From contig CAVVXS010000009.1 of the NCBI GenBank assembly GCA_963752225.1, positions 744,001 through 808,000 of the forward strand: a DNA stretch of 64,000 nt. Direction: 5' to 3'. This stretch comes from JBBROS01 sp963752225 (GTDB lineage Bacteria; Pseudomonadota; Alphaproteobacteria; Acetobacterales; Acetobacteraceae). A model generated the notes under the pieces. That model saw only the letters and a list, made by a program, of their open reading frames with translations. It was not told the DNA's origin and did not search any database. Made by a program: the position numbers and the translations under genes. This document shows positions 44,731-56,983 of this stretch, in pieces; within the stretch, counting starts at the first letter, position 1, and each line of letters opens with the position of its first letter.

Positions 44731-45417
44731 CTAACGCAGTATCGAACCGTGGACCCATCCGAGCGGCCCGCCCCCAACACCTAGCACACGATGCCACGCA
44801 CCGTCGCTCTCAACGACACTTACGGGCGTCCCTGCGCCAAGAACCCTTACGACCGCTCCGGTGGTTGATGGGCTCGACCGCACGTTGGCGCCAGTCGTCG
44901 TGACCATTTCGCGAAGCACGCCTCGCTCACCATGCACACCGTGGACGGGAACGCGTCGGCAGCCTGGGCGGGAGCGATCACAGACGAAAGGCCACCTGAC
45001 GCGGTTGCTGGCGCCATTTGAACGTCGGGCACCGATGCAGACTACACAGCAGCGGCTTGCTGGCTCGAGGAGGACAATGGTGAGTTTGTCGACGGCCGCA
45101 GTGCCAAGTAGCCGAACATGGCCAGCACGGCCACAGCGGCATACCGTCCCAAAGGCCTCCGCGGGCAGCTGAGGTCGGGTGGCCCCTACTTCGAGTGTTC
45201 CGAACGGTGCAGACGGCTTGGCAGTATGCCGCGGTGGAGTATGAGTTTGATAAGAGATGCCGGTCCCACGCAGACTGAACGTGGTTTTCGTTCCGCGCTT
45301 GCTCAGGTTCGTGGTCACGCCGCGTCCCCCGATCGAGAAGCTCGTGACACCGCGGAGAGCGAGATTAACCCGCAGACCCGGAAGCAGCTTAATTGACCGC
45401 CTGTATCGCCAACCCAT
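44731..45417 (-). pseudogene. DUF4236 domain plus transmembrane helix plus SH3 domain, degenerate
   Basis: From ATG 45417 the protein starts MGWRYRRSIKLLPGLRVNL and continues SIGGRGVTTNLSKRGTKTTFSLRGTGISY, which is the DUF4236 domain. The frame then shifts at about 45160 to one encoding a membrane helix (YAAVAVLAMFGYLAL), meets an in-frame TAG at about 45053, and returns to the first frame at about 44945 for a bacterial SH3 domain (ANVRSSPSTTGAVVRVL, GWVHGSILR). The SH3 part resembles the end of the kinase gene nearby. DUF4236 proteins with SH3 tails are often envelope-linked, but their role is not known. It is convergent to the two-repeat gene. Confidence 0.55.
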
Positions 45418-45589
45418 GATCCCCTCGCGAATTTATTAAAAGCACACAACGAGAAGCTCAGGCAAGCCTATGTCGCATTTGCAATAGAACGGTTAATCCT
45501 GACGTTTGGTTGAAGAAGATGGCAGCGACGGTCCGTTGCAGGCAGCGGTCATGCGTCTATTATCGAATCCGATCAAATGCGATGGTGTC

Positions 45590-46266
45590 ATGAATTACTC
45601 GGACCAGATCCCGTTCGTTCCTCCCAGCCTGATTGAAAATCCTGAACCGAGGGGTCCCTGCCTGCTGCTCCTGGACACGTCAGGCTCGATGAACGGCAAA
45701 CCCATCGCTGAGCTCAATGCAGGGCTCCGGGCGTTCAAAGACGAACTCACATCCGACGCGATGGCGGCGCAGCGGGTTGAAGTCGCAATCGTGACGTTCG
45801 GCCCGGTGCAGGTCATCTCAGATTTCGAGACAGCGGATATGTTCCAGCCGCCGACCTTGTCCACGACCGGGGATACTCCCATGGGCGCGGCCATCATGCA
45901 GGGCCTCGACATGCTCGAAAGCCGGAAAGGCATCTATAAGCAAGCCGGTGTGGCTTATTATCGGCCCTGGGTGTTCCTGCTCACCGACGGCGGCCCGACT
46001 GATCCTACCACGCGGCTGCCGAGCGGGTTCGGCAGGGTGATAACGCTTCAAGGAAGGCTTTTAGCTTCTTTGCCGTTGGTGTTGAAGGCGCCGACATGAC
46101 GAAGCTTGCCCAGATTTGCAGCCCCGACCGACCCCCGATGAAACTCCAGGGCCTCAGTTTCCGAGAGCTTTTCACCTGGCTGTCTAGTTCTCTCGGCGGA
46201 GTTGCCCGGTCGCAACCGGGTCAACTCGTCCGCCTTCCTGCCCCCACCGGATGGTCCGCGGTGTGA
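45590..46266 (+). CDS. vWA domain protein, TerY-like, one frameshift near the 3' end
   Basis: Starting at ATG 45590 (MNYSDQIPFVPPSL), a von Willebrand A domain with a complete MIDAS site: DTSGSM, the Thr in STTGDTPMG, and the Asp of LLTDGGPTD. After GGPTD the first frame loses the family pattern. The coding signal resumes in the frame one base back with KAFSFFAVGVEGADMTKLAQI, so a base has been lost near 46035. This architecture followed by a PP2C phosphatase and a kinase is the TerY-P triad, a phosphorylation-based signalling unit found in stress and defence islands. The last 16 bases overlap the phosphatase gene. Confidence 0.75.
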
Positions 46267-47060
46267 CAATCCGTCGCCGGTGGCGCACCGCGTTCGCCAC
46301 GTCGATCGGCACTTCTCATCTGAAGACCGGCACGCCTTGCCAGGACTCGGCCGCGTGCCAGGTCCTGGAAGCTACTGACGGGTCAGAGATCCTTGTCGCG
46401 GCCGTAAGCGACGGCGCAGGCACTGCTTCCCGATCCGACGCGGGCTCCAGCCTAGCAGTCGGGCATTTTCTACGGTGCTTTTCCGAGGCCGCTCGCTCTG
46501 GCCCCGGGTTAGAGCAGATCGACCGCGCGTTCGTTGACGGCTGGCTCGCTGACGTGAGGAGTGAACTCCGCCAACTCGCCGAGGCCGACAAGGCCGAGTT
46601 GAGAGATTATGCTTGCACCTTGCTCGGGATCGTGGTGGGCCCGAACACTGCCGCCTATGTCCAGATTGGAGACGGGGCGATCGTGGTCTCAGCTGAGGAA
46701 CCAGGCGAGTACGATTGGATTTTCTGGCCCCAGCATGGGGAGTTTGCGAACAGCACCTTCTTCATAACCCAGGACGGGGCTGAAGAAGTGCTGCAATTCG
46801 AGATCGGCGCAGCCCGGGAGGAACTTGCCGCCTTCTCAGACGGGATCGAGCGTCTTGTACTCGACATGAAGTCGACAGCCGTTCACTCGCCTGCATTCCG
46901 GCCCATCTTTGAATGGTTGGCCGGAACGGAACCTGACCGCTCCGGCGCGGCCTCCGAAGCGCTGGTTGCTTACCTTGGCTCCGACCACGTCAACCGACGA
47001 ACTGATGACGACAAGACCCTGGTGATGGCGACCAGGGCAGTGCCTTCAGCAAGTGCCTAA
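46251..47060 (+). CDS. PP2C-family serine/threonine phosphatase of TerY-P-like triad
   Basis: 269 residues. PP2C metal-binding motifs are visible: CQDSAACQVL, AAVSDGAGTASRSDAGS with the core Asp-Gly, VQIGDGAIVV, and the C-terminal TDDDKTLVMA. It would dephosphorylate proteins modified by the kinase encoded next. ATG 46251 overlaps the vWA gene end; GTG 46263 is a possible shorter start. The stop overlaps the kinase start by 8 bases. Intact, unlike both neighbours. Confidence 0.85.
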   Translation: MVRGVTIRRRWRTAFATSIGTSHLKTGTPCQDSAACQVLEATDGSEILVAAVSDGAGTASRSDAGSSLAVGHFLRCFSEAARSGPGLEQIDRAFVDGWLADVRSELRQLAEADKAELRDYACTLLGIVVGPNTAAYVQIGDGAIVVSAEEPGEYDWIFWPQHGEFANSTFFITQDGAEEVLQFEIGAAREELAAFSDGIERLVLDMKSTAVHSPAFRPIFEWLAGTEPDRSGAASEALVAYLGSDHVNRRTDDDKTLVMATRAVPSASA

Positions 47061-49524
47061 CGGTCTGGGCCGAGGTCGCCTACTCGACAGCCGCGGCAGC
47101 CCCGTCGCCCTATCGCGGGAGCTGGGTCGCGGTGGTGAAGGCGCCGTGTTCGACGTAGCTGGACGGCTCGACTCGGTTGCTAAGATTTACCTCAAGCCTC
47201 CCAACCCGCAGCTGGCGGCAAAGTTGTCCGCCATGACCGCCATGGCGAATGCCAGCCTGCTCAAGGTCGCCGCCTGGCCAACCGGCACTCTTCACGAACC
47301 CTCAGGCGCAGTTGTTGGTTTCATGATGCCCAAGGTGGGCGGCCACAGGCCCATCTTTCAGCTGTATCTGCCCAAGCCTCGGCTCCAAATATTTCCAAAA
47401 GCTGATTGGCGCTTCCTGATTTTCACGCGGCAGCAAATACAGCCCGTGCTTTCACAACTGTTCACTCAGCCGGGCTAGTTGTTGGCGACGTGAACCACGG
47501 GAACTTGGTCGTTGCCGACGACGCCACAGTCCAGATGATCGATTGCGACAGCTTCCAGCTTTCGCATGGCGGCAAGACCTGGTTCTGCAATGTAGGTGTC
47601 GGAACTCATCAGCCGCCCGAGATGCAGGGGCGCGACAGCTATGCCGGTGTTACCAGGACAGCCAACCACGACAGCTTCGGCCTGGCGGTGCTCGTCTTCC
47701 AGCTGCTCTGCATGGCGCGCCATCCGTTCGCAGGCAGGTATCTCGGCATTGGAGAGCCGCCGTCCATTGAAGAGGCAATCACCGCCTGTCGGTATGCCTA
47801 CTCCCGAGAGCGCTCACGAACCCAGATGGAAGCACCGCCCGGTAGTCTCCCGGTCGACGCGTTGTCTCCCGAGATCCAGGATTTGTTTGAACGGGCGTTC
47901 TCACCTGGCGCCTCGCGAGGAGGACGACCCGTTGCAGACCAGTGGGCATCCGCCCTTGGGAAACTCGCAACCGACCTCAAGCCTTGCCGGTCAAACCCTG
48001 CCCACTATTTCCGGAATGGGCTGAGCACCTGCCCGTGGTGTTCGATCGAGAACAGCAGCGGCGTCATCCTTTTCCCGGTTGTCTTCGTGCCGGGTTTGGC
48101 AGGTGTAGGTGGGATGGCCGCCATCTGGCAGGAGGTCGGCAAAGTGGCCGATCCCCCGCCACTTCCACCGTGGCCATCGAATCCACCGGGTAAGGGTTCA
48201 CCATCATCTGAGGCCAAACAGGCGGCCAAAAATGGCCTAGGAATGAAGGTTGCTGCATGGACGTCCGTTGCAGCGGCCGTGGTCATCACGCTCGCCTTCG
48301 CCACCCCGCAAGCACGCGCGTTGCTCGTTCCCGCAATCGGGGTGCTGACGTTCCTCATCATCCAACATACCAAGTCCCTGCATCCTGGTCCGTTTCGGAA
48401 ACGTCTGGCCGACCTCAAGCGCGACTGGGACACTTTGCGTTCGTCCTGGATGCTGCCAACGACTGGCCAAACCTCTTCCGAGGTCCGGGGCAGCTTGACC
48501 AAGCTGAAGGCTGAGTACCGATGCCCTACCGGCCGAACGGTCTCGACGGCTGCAACGCCTTCACGAACAACGTCGCGACAAACAGCTTTCGGACCACCTC
48601 GACAGGTTTCCAATCGCAAGTGGCAGGATTCCGGGGATCGGCGCCGCGCGGGTTGCGACGCTGTCCAGCCATGGCATTGACACCGCAGGTGACATTGAGC
48701 CGCGTCGGGTTCTTGCCATTAGTGGGTTTGGCCCTTCCACTCTGGACAACCTGCTCGCTTGGAGGCGCCAGCACGAAGGCAGCTTTCATTTCGATCCGAA
48801 CCGAGGAGTATCTCCGACAGACGTGGCTGTCATCGAGCGAGACATCCTTGCCCGCCGGACAAAACTCGAGCGCGATGCAGCAGAAGGTCTTGCTCGGCTC
48901 AAGGCGCTTGGGTCGGCAACAGCGACAAGACGCCATGCCCTGACAGGCCGACTGGCTGAACTCGGTCCCCGCTATGCCCAAGCTCTCGCAGATGTAGCAA
49001 TCGCGCCAGACGGTCGGGAGACACATATCCGCCTCCTCGCCATGTCAGGGTTCGCGGCTGTCGTGGCTGTCTTTTCCGCACTGACCGGTCCTGTTGGCCG
49101 AGCCAGCGTGGCGCCTGTCTCACGTGGTCAGTTTCCGGGTGGAGCAGAGATGATGCCGGGTCAGCCACCCGCGTCACAACTCAAAAGGTTGGGCGCTTCT
49201 GACCCGGGGCCGCACGCACCGGCACAACCTCCGGAACCCACACGGGGGGTGAACACGAGCGCCACACCGCCACAGGGGGCAGAGCAACTTGGGGCTTCAA
49301 GCACCAGCGCTGGTTCAGAGCGGACCAACGCCACCGGTGAGCGGATAGTCGTCCGCCAGACGGCAAATATCCGTGTCACTGCCAGCAACACGGCGGCAGT
49401 AGCACGCACTGCACCACAGGGTGCCAAGCTACGAGTGTTTGCCAGAAATGCAGGATGGATCGAGGTCGGGGAAGAGGAGCCATGGGGATGGGTGTTCTCC
49501 GGACTGGTCGAGGTGGCGCAATAA
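47053..49524 (+). CDS. Ser/Thr kinase with helix-hairpin-helix and SH3 domains, two frameshifts
   Basis: Three frames make one protein of about 820 residues. The first holds the kinase N-lobe (ELGRGGEGAVFDV, then VAKIYL with the ATP-binding Lys). A shift at about 47430 leads to AAANTARAFTTVHSAGLVVGDVNHGN (catalytic loop) and QMIDCDSFQL (Mg-binding), plus a paired membrane-helix region (VAAWTSVAAAVVITLAF). A shift at about 48520 leads to a coiled coil, helix-hairpin-helix segments (GRIPGIGAARVATL and LAISGFGPSTLDNLL) and a C-terminal SH3 (ANIRVTASNTAAVA). The GTG start 47053 overlaps the phosphatase stop. Kinase, phosphatase and vWA partners agree with a TerY-P triad. Confidence 0.8.
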
Positions 49525-49602
49525 ACGGGAAAAAGGTAGAGTGTCAGCTTCCACTGCTTTCGGGCGAAGACCGAAAAAGTGTCGAGGCGCAGGATGTTGC
49601 AA

Positions 49603-51063
49603 CTATTCCGACGAGACCGGAATGAGATCAGGCGTGATTGCTCGGATCACTTCCACCAGCTGACTTGACTCCCGAGGTTTGCTTTGCGCCCATATGTTAC
49701 AAAACGCCGCCCTGATCGTCGATTCTGGAACTAGTCCTACACGCTCTCCGACTTGACTAAACAACAGGTGAGGATCTCTGTTTTGACGCCTTACGGTTTT
49801 ACATATTTCGAGCACCCTGGCTGAGTTCTCAAACCTCTCAAGCATGGCTACCGAAAGTCTGCCGCCAACTTCAGCCCAGTCTTCTAAAACAGAGTCAAAC
49901 ACGCAAGACTCTGGCACCTCTCCGGGCAGTCGGTAAACGCGATCGGCCTCGCTCTCCTCTTGGCTAGAATCGCCGTCAATTACGCAAACCGATGGAGTCG
50001 AGACAGCCGGGTTTTCGTTGTGATACTTGTTCATCGCCACGGCTGTACCATCACCCGACATTGCGTAGACCTGAACGTGGTCGATTGGAAACGAGGAAGT
50101 CTGGCGCAGAATGGCCTCGACCCAAATCTTTGCAAAACTGTCTTCTACGAATATGACCGCCTTCGTCTGAATTTGTCCTGTTATCGCCCGCAGGGACCTA
50201 ACGTCGAGCTTCCCCTGAAAAATTCGGTCTTGGGTAGCTACCCAGACCGCTTTCGTGGGCAAGGGCTGTAGTGCGTCATTCGAGTGAGTCGTGAAGATCA
50301 CTTGAATTTTTTTCCTGGCACTGACGTCGATCAGATATTCAACTAGCCGAACGGTTGCAACTGGATGAAGTCCGTTCTCGATTTCTTCGATCAACACAAG
50401 ATTTTGATCAGGAGCTTCCTCTATGCTTGCAAGCATGCGAATGATACTGGATTCGCCAGCACCGAAATGGAATTCCGAGTAGCTTGTCCCGGTCCTGGTG
50501 GCGCCGGTGAGCAATTTGACCCTGCCAGTACGATCAACATTAAGCTGGCGAAAACCGCTGACATCTTTTCCTAATATGCGCGATATGGACTGTTGTAAGT
50601 CCGTAGAGAAGGACTTCACCGCGGCCGTGGGAACCTTGAACCTGCCTGACGCGCAACGCAGCAGCTCGCTGCGCTCGTTTGCTGGAACCGTTCTCGACAC
50701 AGCAAACACCAGGACATTTCTGTCGACGGCGTCGCGGTTCCATCGTGCGTTCCTAAAGTTCGCTCGACGCCGAACGATGTCTTTTGCATTCAGTTTGCGA
50801 TCGACCAACTCATACTCGATTACCCATTCTTGCATGGTCTCGTCGTAGCGGCCGCTCTTTGCGAAATACCTGCGAGGCGTGATCGCTTTGTAGGCGCATG
50901 CGGCGGCACCTAGCACGGTGGTCTTTCCTCCGCCATTTGGGCCAATGACAGCTGTTACAGGAAAGTCGAACGACACAGGTTGGTCGCTGAAGCCGCGTAT
51001 CTTGCGCAGGACGAGTTTCGAGAGATATTGGCCGTATTTCCGAGAGGAAGCTTTCTCGAGCAA
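49603..51063 (-). CDS. OLD-family ATP-dependent nuclease (AAA/ABC ATPase plus Toprim)
   Basis: 486 residues. ABC-type ATPase halves: Walker A GPNGGGKTTVL, a signature-like FGAGESSIIRML and Walker B LVLIEEIENGLHP. The Toprim nuclease follows, with the Glu in VIFVEDSFAK and the Asp pair in CVIDGDSSQE. Such OLD proteins are stand-alone nucleases or the GajA-like parts of defence systems. No UvrD-like helicase adjoins it, so a class 1 OLD is the best call. The start is a TTG at 51063; the frame stays open some 40 bases further upstream without a better start. Convergent with the kinase operon. Confidence 0.82.
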   Translation of the reverse strand: MLEKASSRKYGQYLSKLVLRKIRGFSDQPVSFDFPVTAVIGPNGGGKTTVLGAAACAYKAITPRRYFAKSGRYDETMQEWVIEYELVDRKLNAKDIVRRRANFRNARWNRDAVDRNVLVFAVSRTVPANERSELLRCASGRFKVPTAAVKSFSTDLQQSISRILGKDVSGFRQLNVDRTGRVKLLTGATRTGTSYSEFHFGAGESSIIRMLASIEEAPDQNLVLIEEIENGLHPVATVRLVEYLIDVSARKKIQVIFTTHSNDALQPLPTKAVWVATQDRIFQGKLDVRSLRAITGQIQTKAVIFVEDSFAKIWVEAILRQTSSFPIDHVQVYAMSGDGTAVAMNKYHNENPAVSTPSVCVIDGDSSQEESEADRVYRLPGEVPESCVFDSVLEDWAEVGGRLSVAMLERFENSARVLEICKTVRRQNRDPHLLFSQVGERVGLVPESTIRAAFCNIWAQSKPRESSQLVEVIRAITPDLIPVSSE

Positions 51064-51333
51064 CGCATTGATAGGTATTTTCTCTAATCTCGCTTTTGAA
51101 GGTCATGGTTGTTAGGCTCCCCCGCTTGCTGAACGAAAGCGTCGCACAGAGGAAAGGCGACTTAAAGTGAGGTCAGACTACATGAACGTCGATACCCATT
51201 CAGCGCAACCGTATGTCGCTGTTCTCGTTATGCAGGCTGCTCGGACAAGACGACCAGGTCTAACTCAGCCTGCTCCTAGTCTCGTTTCATACGCCGTGTC
51301 GTGATCGGACGATTTTGACCTTGGAGATCCGAT

Positions 51334-51819
51334 ATGGACCGCAACGATGACGAATGGACTAGGGATTATCTCGCTGCTGGAGACGTTCTGCTTTCAGCGC
51401 CACGGCAGAACGGCGGTCGCCAGATAAACACGGTACTCGCAATAGCGTTCTCCCCCAGGCTTGCAAACGATTGCATACTACTATTGGGACCCGCAGTCGC
51501 CCGAGCCTTACTCGAAGAGCTTAGCCACAATGACGTGCAGGCCGTTGTCGAGCGGGCACCGAGACACCTGCTGCTGACGCACTGTCAGCAGCCCTGGTCC
51601 CCCAATTATCGGTTCCGGCTTGAGGACAACTTCCCTGTTCCATCGGCAGTGCACGCTGAGCCTTTCAACGACGGCGCAGAAATATGCCTAATCGCGGTCC
51701 TGGGAGCTAAGGTAATTCAAGTGACCGTGAGTGCCTTAGCGGCGAAGAGACTAGAGAATGCTCTCACAACTTTCGTTGGATTCCTTGACTGGATGGAAGA
51801 AGAGGGGAGCGAGGGTTAG
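51334..51819 (+). CDS. hypothetical protein
   Basis: 161 residues from ATG 51334 with the sequence MDRNDDEWTRDYLAAGD at its start. A mixed alpha/beta soluble protein with no motif I recognise. An acidic C-terminus (DWMEEEGSEG) overlaps the 3' end of the opposing small gene. It is flanked by the OLD nuclease gene (divergent, 270-base gap), so the two may share a regulatory region. Confidence 0.5.
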   Translation: MDRNDDEWTRDYLAAGDVLLSAPRQNGGRQINTVLAIAFSPRLANDCILLLGPAVARALLEELSHNDVQAVVERAPRHLLLTHCQQPWSPNYRFRLEDNFPVPSAVHAEPFNDGAEICLIAVLGAKVIQVTVSALAAKRLENALTTFVGFLDWMEEEGSEG

Positions 51820-52033
51820 ATGCCGTCCCATGCACGCGTCGCTCCGCAGCCCTAAACTGTTGCTTGCACCGAGTGTACCGCTCCGCTTTCCGCAATTCAG
51901 ATTCTTTCCAGGGTTCGCCCGGTGCCGGTTCGATCCATGAGAGTAGCTGGTCTGCCGGAAGTTCTGAAATAACGACTGGATCTTGGCCTACATCATTTGA
52001 CGAGACCTTCCAGACAGGAAGATCGTTGCTCAT
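51764..52033 (-). CDS. small hypothetical protein at the island-chromosome junction
   Basis: 89 residues from ATG 52033 (MSNDLPVWKVSSNDVGQDP). The N-terminal half looks like genuine protein; the Arg/Ser-rich C-terminal part overlaps the opposing gene and may not be under selection. No family recognised. It lies 137 bases downstream of the gyrB stop on the same strand. Confidence 0.4.
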   Translation of the reverse strand: MSNDLPVWKVSSNDVGQDPVVISELPADQLLSWIEPAPGEPWKESELRKAERYTRCKQQFRAAERRVHGTASNPRSPLLPSSQGIQRKL

Positions 52034-52170
52034 TTTCAAGCTCCTCTAAGCTCTCAGCGCATGTTGATTATTTGCAGGCAGGTGACAATCCAGCCGATTC
52101 AGACGATCGTTACAGTGACATGCTATGCTTGCAGAATGACAAGCTATGCCAGAATCGACAACAGACCCGA

Positions 52171-54603
<2,433 letters not shown>

Positions 54604-54736
54604 GCCGGGTGTGTGTCTCTCTTTAAGGATGGAACGAAGGGATTATAGCCCGTTGCAGGGGCAAAGGACAGGGGCGCGGCCGCAACGGTCTGCTAGGCTT
54701 CGGCACCTGGGCCAGGCGCCCTGACAGGAGAAACGG

Positions 54737-56614
54737 ATGGCACTCGCGATCGAAGCGGCCGCGCACGGACCCATCCGCGAAGCCCTGGTGATCCTGGGCT
54801 CGGCAGCCATCGTGATCCCGCTGTTCCATCGCATCCGGGTCAGCCCGGTGCTCGGCTTCATGCTGATCGGCGTGCTGGTCGGACCCTCCGGCCTGGGCGC
54901 CCTGACCGGCTCCGCGCCCTGGCTCGGCATCGTCACCATGGCAGACCGCGACCGCATCGCCCCGGTGGCCGAGCTCGGCGTCGTGCTGCTGCTGTTCATG
55001 ATCGGGCTCGAGCTCAGCTTTTCACGCATCCTGACGATGCGGCGGCTCGTGTTCGGCATGGGCGGGCTGCAGGTCCTGGCCAGCACGGCCCTGATCGGCG
55101 CCGCCGCCTGGGCGCTGGGCACCCCGCCGCGCGCGGCCTTCGTCGTCGGCGTGGCGCTGGCGATGTCGTCCACCGCCGTGGTGGCGCAGGTCCTGGCCGA
55201 GGAGCGGCGCGTCACCGGCCTGGTCGCGCGCGCCGCGTTTGCGGTGCTGCTGTTCCAGGACCTGGCGGTGGTGCCGATCATGTTCGCGCTTGGCGTGCTC
55301 GGCGCCGGCGACATGGGCGCCGCCGATCTCGCCGGGGCGGTCGGCCAAGCGGTCGCCGCGATCGTGCTGCTGGTGGGGCTCGGCCGCGTGGTGCTGCGGC
55401 CGCTGTTCCGCGGTGTCGCGCGCACCAACTCGCCCGAGCTGTTCATGGCCGCGTGCCTACTGGTGGTGCTCGCGACCGGTTTGGCCGCGGCGGTGGCCGG
55501 GCTGTCGATGGCGCTCGGCGCGTTGATCGCCGGGCTGCTGCTGGCGGAGACCGAGTACCGGCGGCAGATCGAGGTGACGGTGGAGCCGTTCAAGGGCCTG
55601 CTGCTCGGGGTGTTCCTGATCTCGATCGGCCTCAATCTCGACCTCGGGCGGGTGATGGCGCGGCCGTTCGCGGTAATCGGCGCCGCGGTGGCCTTGGTGG
55701 CGCTGAAGGCGGCGATCGTTGCCGGACTCGGCCTGCTGTTCCGCCTGCGCCTGCCGATCGCCGCCCCGGCCGGGTTGCTGCTGGGGCCGGGGGGCGAGTT
55801 CAGCTTCGTCATCCTGGGCCTCGCGTCCGGCCTGGGCGTGCTGTCGGCCGAGCAGGCCGGGTTCGCCTTCATCCTCGCGGCGCTGACGATGGCGGCCATT
55901 CCGCTGCTGTCGCGCCTGGGCCGCGAGCTGTTTCCGGCCCGGACGGTGCCGCCCGACCCGGCGCTGCTGCCGCCCGCCGACGGCCACGAGCAGCCGGCAG
56001 TGATCCTCGCCGGCTTCGGCCGGGTCGGTCAAACCGTCGGTGCGCTGTTGACCGGCCACGGCCTGACCTGGCTGGCGCTCGACACCGATATCGGCCGCGT
56101 CGCCCGGGCCCGGCGGGCCGGGCAGCCGGTCTATTACGGCGACATGAAGCAGCCCGACCTGCTGTTCCGGGTTGGGCTCGAAACCGCCCGCGCCATCGTC
56201 ATCACCGTGGACGAGCGCGGCGTTGCCGATGCGATCACCCGGATTGCCCGCAGCAGCTGCCCGAACGTGCTGGTCATTGCCCGCGCCCGCGACGCCGCGC
56301 ACGCCGCCGCCTTATATGCGCTGGGCGCCTCGGACGCGGTGCCGGAAACGATCGAGGCCAGCTTGCAGCTCGCCGAGGCGGTGCTGGTGGACCTCGGCAT
56401 CCCGATGGGGCCGGTGCTGGTGTCGATCCACGAACAGCGCGCCGCCTTCCAGGCCGAGATCAAGGCCAGGGTCCCGGCCGCCGAAGTGCGCCAACGCGGC
56501 CGAGGCAGGCTGCAGCCGGCGGGCGACGCCGTGCCGGCGAGCAGCCCCGGCGGAGAACGTCGCCCCTGGCCCCCGCTGGCGCGAGGCGCCCCGGACGGCC
56601 CCAACCAGACCTGA
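54737..56614 (+). CDS. CPA2-family cation/proton antiporter with TrkA-N domain (KefB-like)
   Basis: 625 residues. The first about 390 form roughly 12-13 transmembrane helices of the monovalent cation:proton antiporter-2 family (VGPSGLG, LLFMIGLELSFSRI, GVALAMSSTAVVAQVLAE, LFQDLAVVP). The cytosolic RCK/TrkA-N domain begins at VILAGFGRVGQTVG and binds a nucleotide to gate transport. It probably exports potassium in exchange for protons, as KefB/KefC do, perhaps during electrophile stress. No glutathione-dependent activator gene is seen beside it. The C-terminal about 45 residues are disordered. Confidence 0.9.
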   Translation: MALAIEAAAHGPIREALVILGSAAIVIPLFHRIRVSPVLGFMLIGVLVGPSGLGALTGSAPWLGIVTMADRDRIAPVAELGVVLLLFMIGLELSFSRILTMRRLVFGMGGLQVLASTALIGAAAWALGTPPRAAFVVGVALAMSSTAVVAQVLAEERRVTGLVARAAFAVLLFQDLAVVPIMFALGVLGAGDMGAADLAGAVGQAVAAIVLLVGLGRVVLRPLFRGVARTNSPELFMAACLLVVLATGLAAAVAGLSMALGALIAGLLLAETEYRRQIEVTVEPFKGLLLGVFLISIGLNLDLGRVMARPFAVIGAAVALVALKAAIVAGLGLLFRLRLPIAAPAGLLLGPGGEFSFVILGLASGLGVLSAEQAGFAFILAALTMAAIPLLSRLGRELFPARTVPPDPALLPPADGHEQPAVILAGFGRVGQTVGALLTGHGLTWLALDTDIGRVARARRAGQPVYYGDMKQPDLLFRVGLETARAIVITVDERGVADAITRIARSSCPNVLVIARARDAAHAAALYALGASDAVPETIEASLQLAEAVLVDLGIPMGPVLVSIHEQRAAFQAEIKARVPAAEVRQRGRGRLQPAGDAVPASSPGGERRPWPPLARGAPDGPNQT

Positions 56615-56635
56615 CCGGCCGAGGGCCCGCTGTGT

Positions 56636-56983
56636 TCAGCCGGCCGTTGCCACCAGCACCGCCTGCGAGGTCGGCCGGGCAACATGGTCCAGCACGACCG
56701 ACTCGCCCGGCTGCAGCGGCCGCAGCGGCACCGATGCCGCATGGCCGGCGGCGACGACCCCGCCCACACGCAGCACCGGGCTCGCGATCTCCGCTGGTCC
56801 GTTGCCGACATTGTGCAGGACCAGCACGGCGCGGCGTCCGGCCGGGATCGCCAGGCGCCGAGGGTTGAAACCGTCCTCCCCCAGCGTCAACCGGAGCAGC
56901 ACCGTGTCGGCGCCGTCCGGCTCGGGCCGGAACGAGGCCATCAGCGAAACCATGGCTTCGATGCCAAGCAGATGCAGGCGCAC
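56636..56983 (-). CDS. cupredoxin-like domain protein
   Basis: 115 residues from GTG 56983, preceded by a strong AAGGAGG site about seven bases upstream, which decided the start. The pattern FNPRRLAIPAGRRAVLVLHNVGNGPAEIASP, then PLRPLQPGESVV, is that of the EfeO-type cupredoxin domain, a small beta-barrel often found in iron or copper handling. The usual His/Cys/Met copper ligands are not evident, and neither is a clear signal peptide. Tail to tail with the antiporter gene. Confidence 0.55.
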   Translation of the reverse strand: MRLHLLGIEAMVSLMASFRPEPDGADTVLLRLTLGEDGFNPRRLAIPAGRRAVLVLHNVGNGPAEIASPVLRVGGVVAAGHAASVPLRPLQPGESVVLDHVARPTSQAVLVATAG

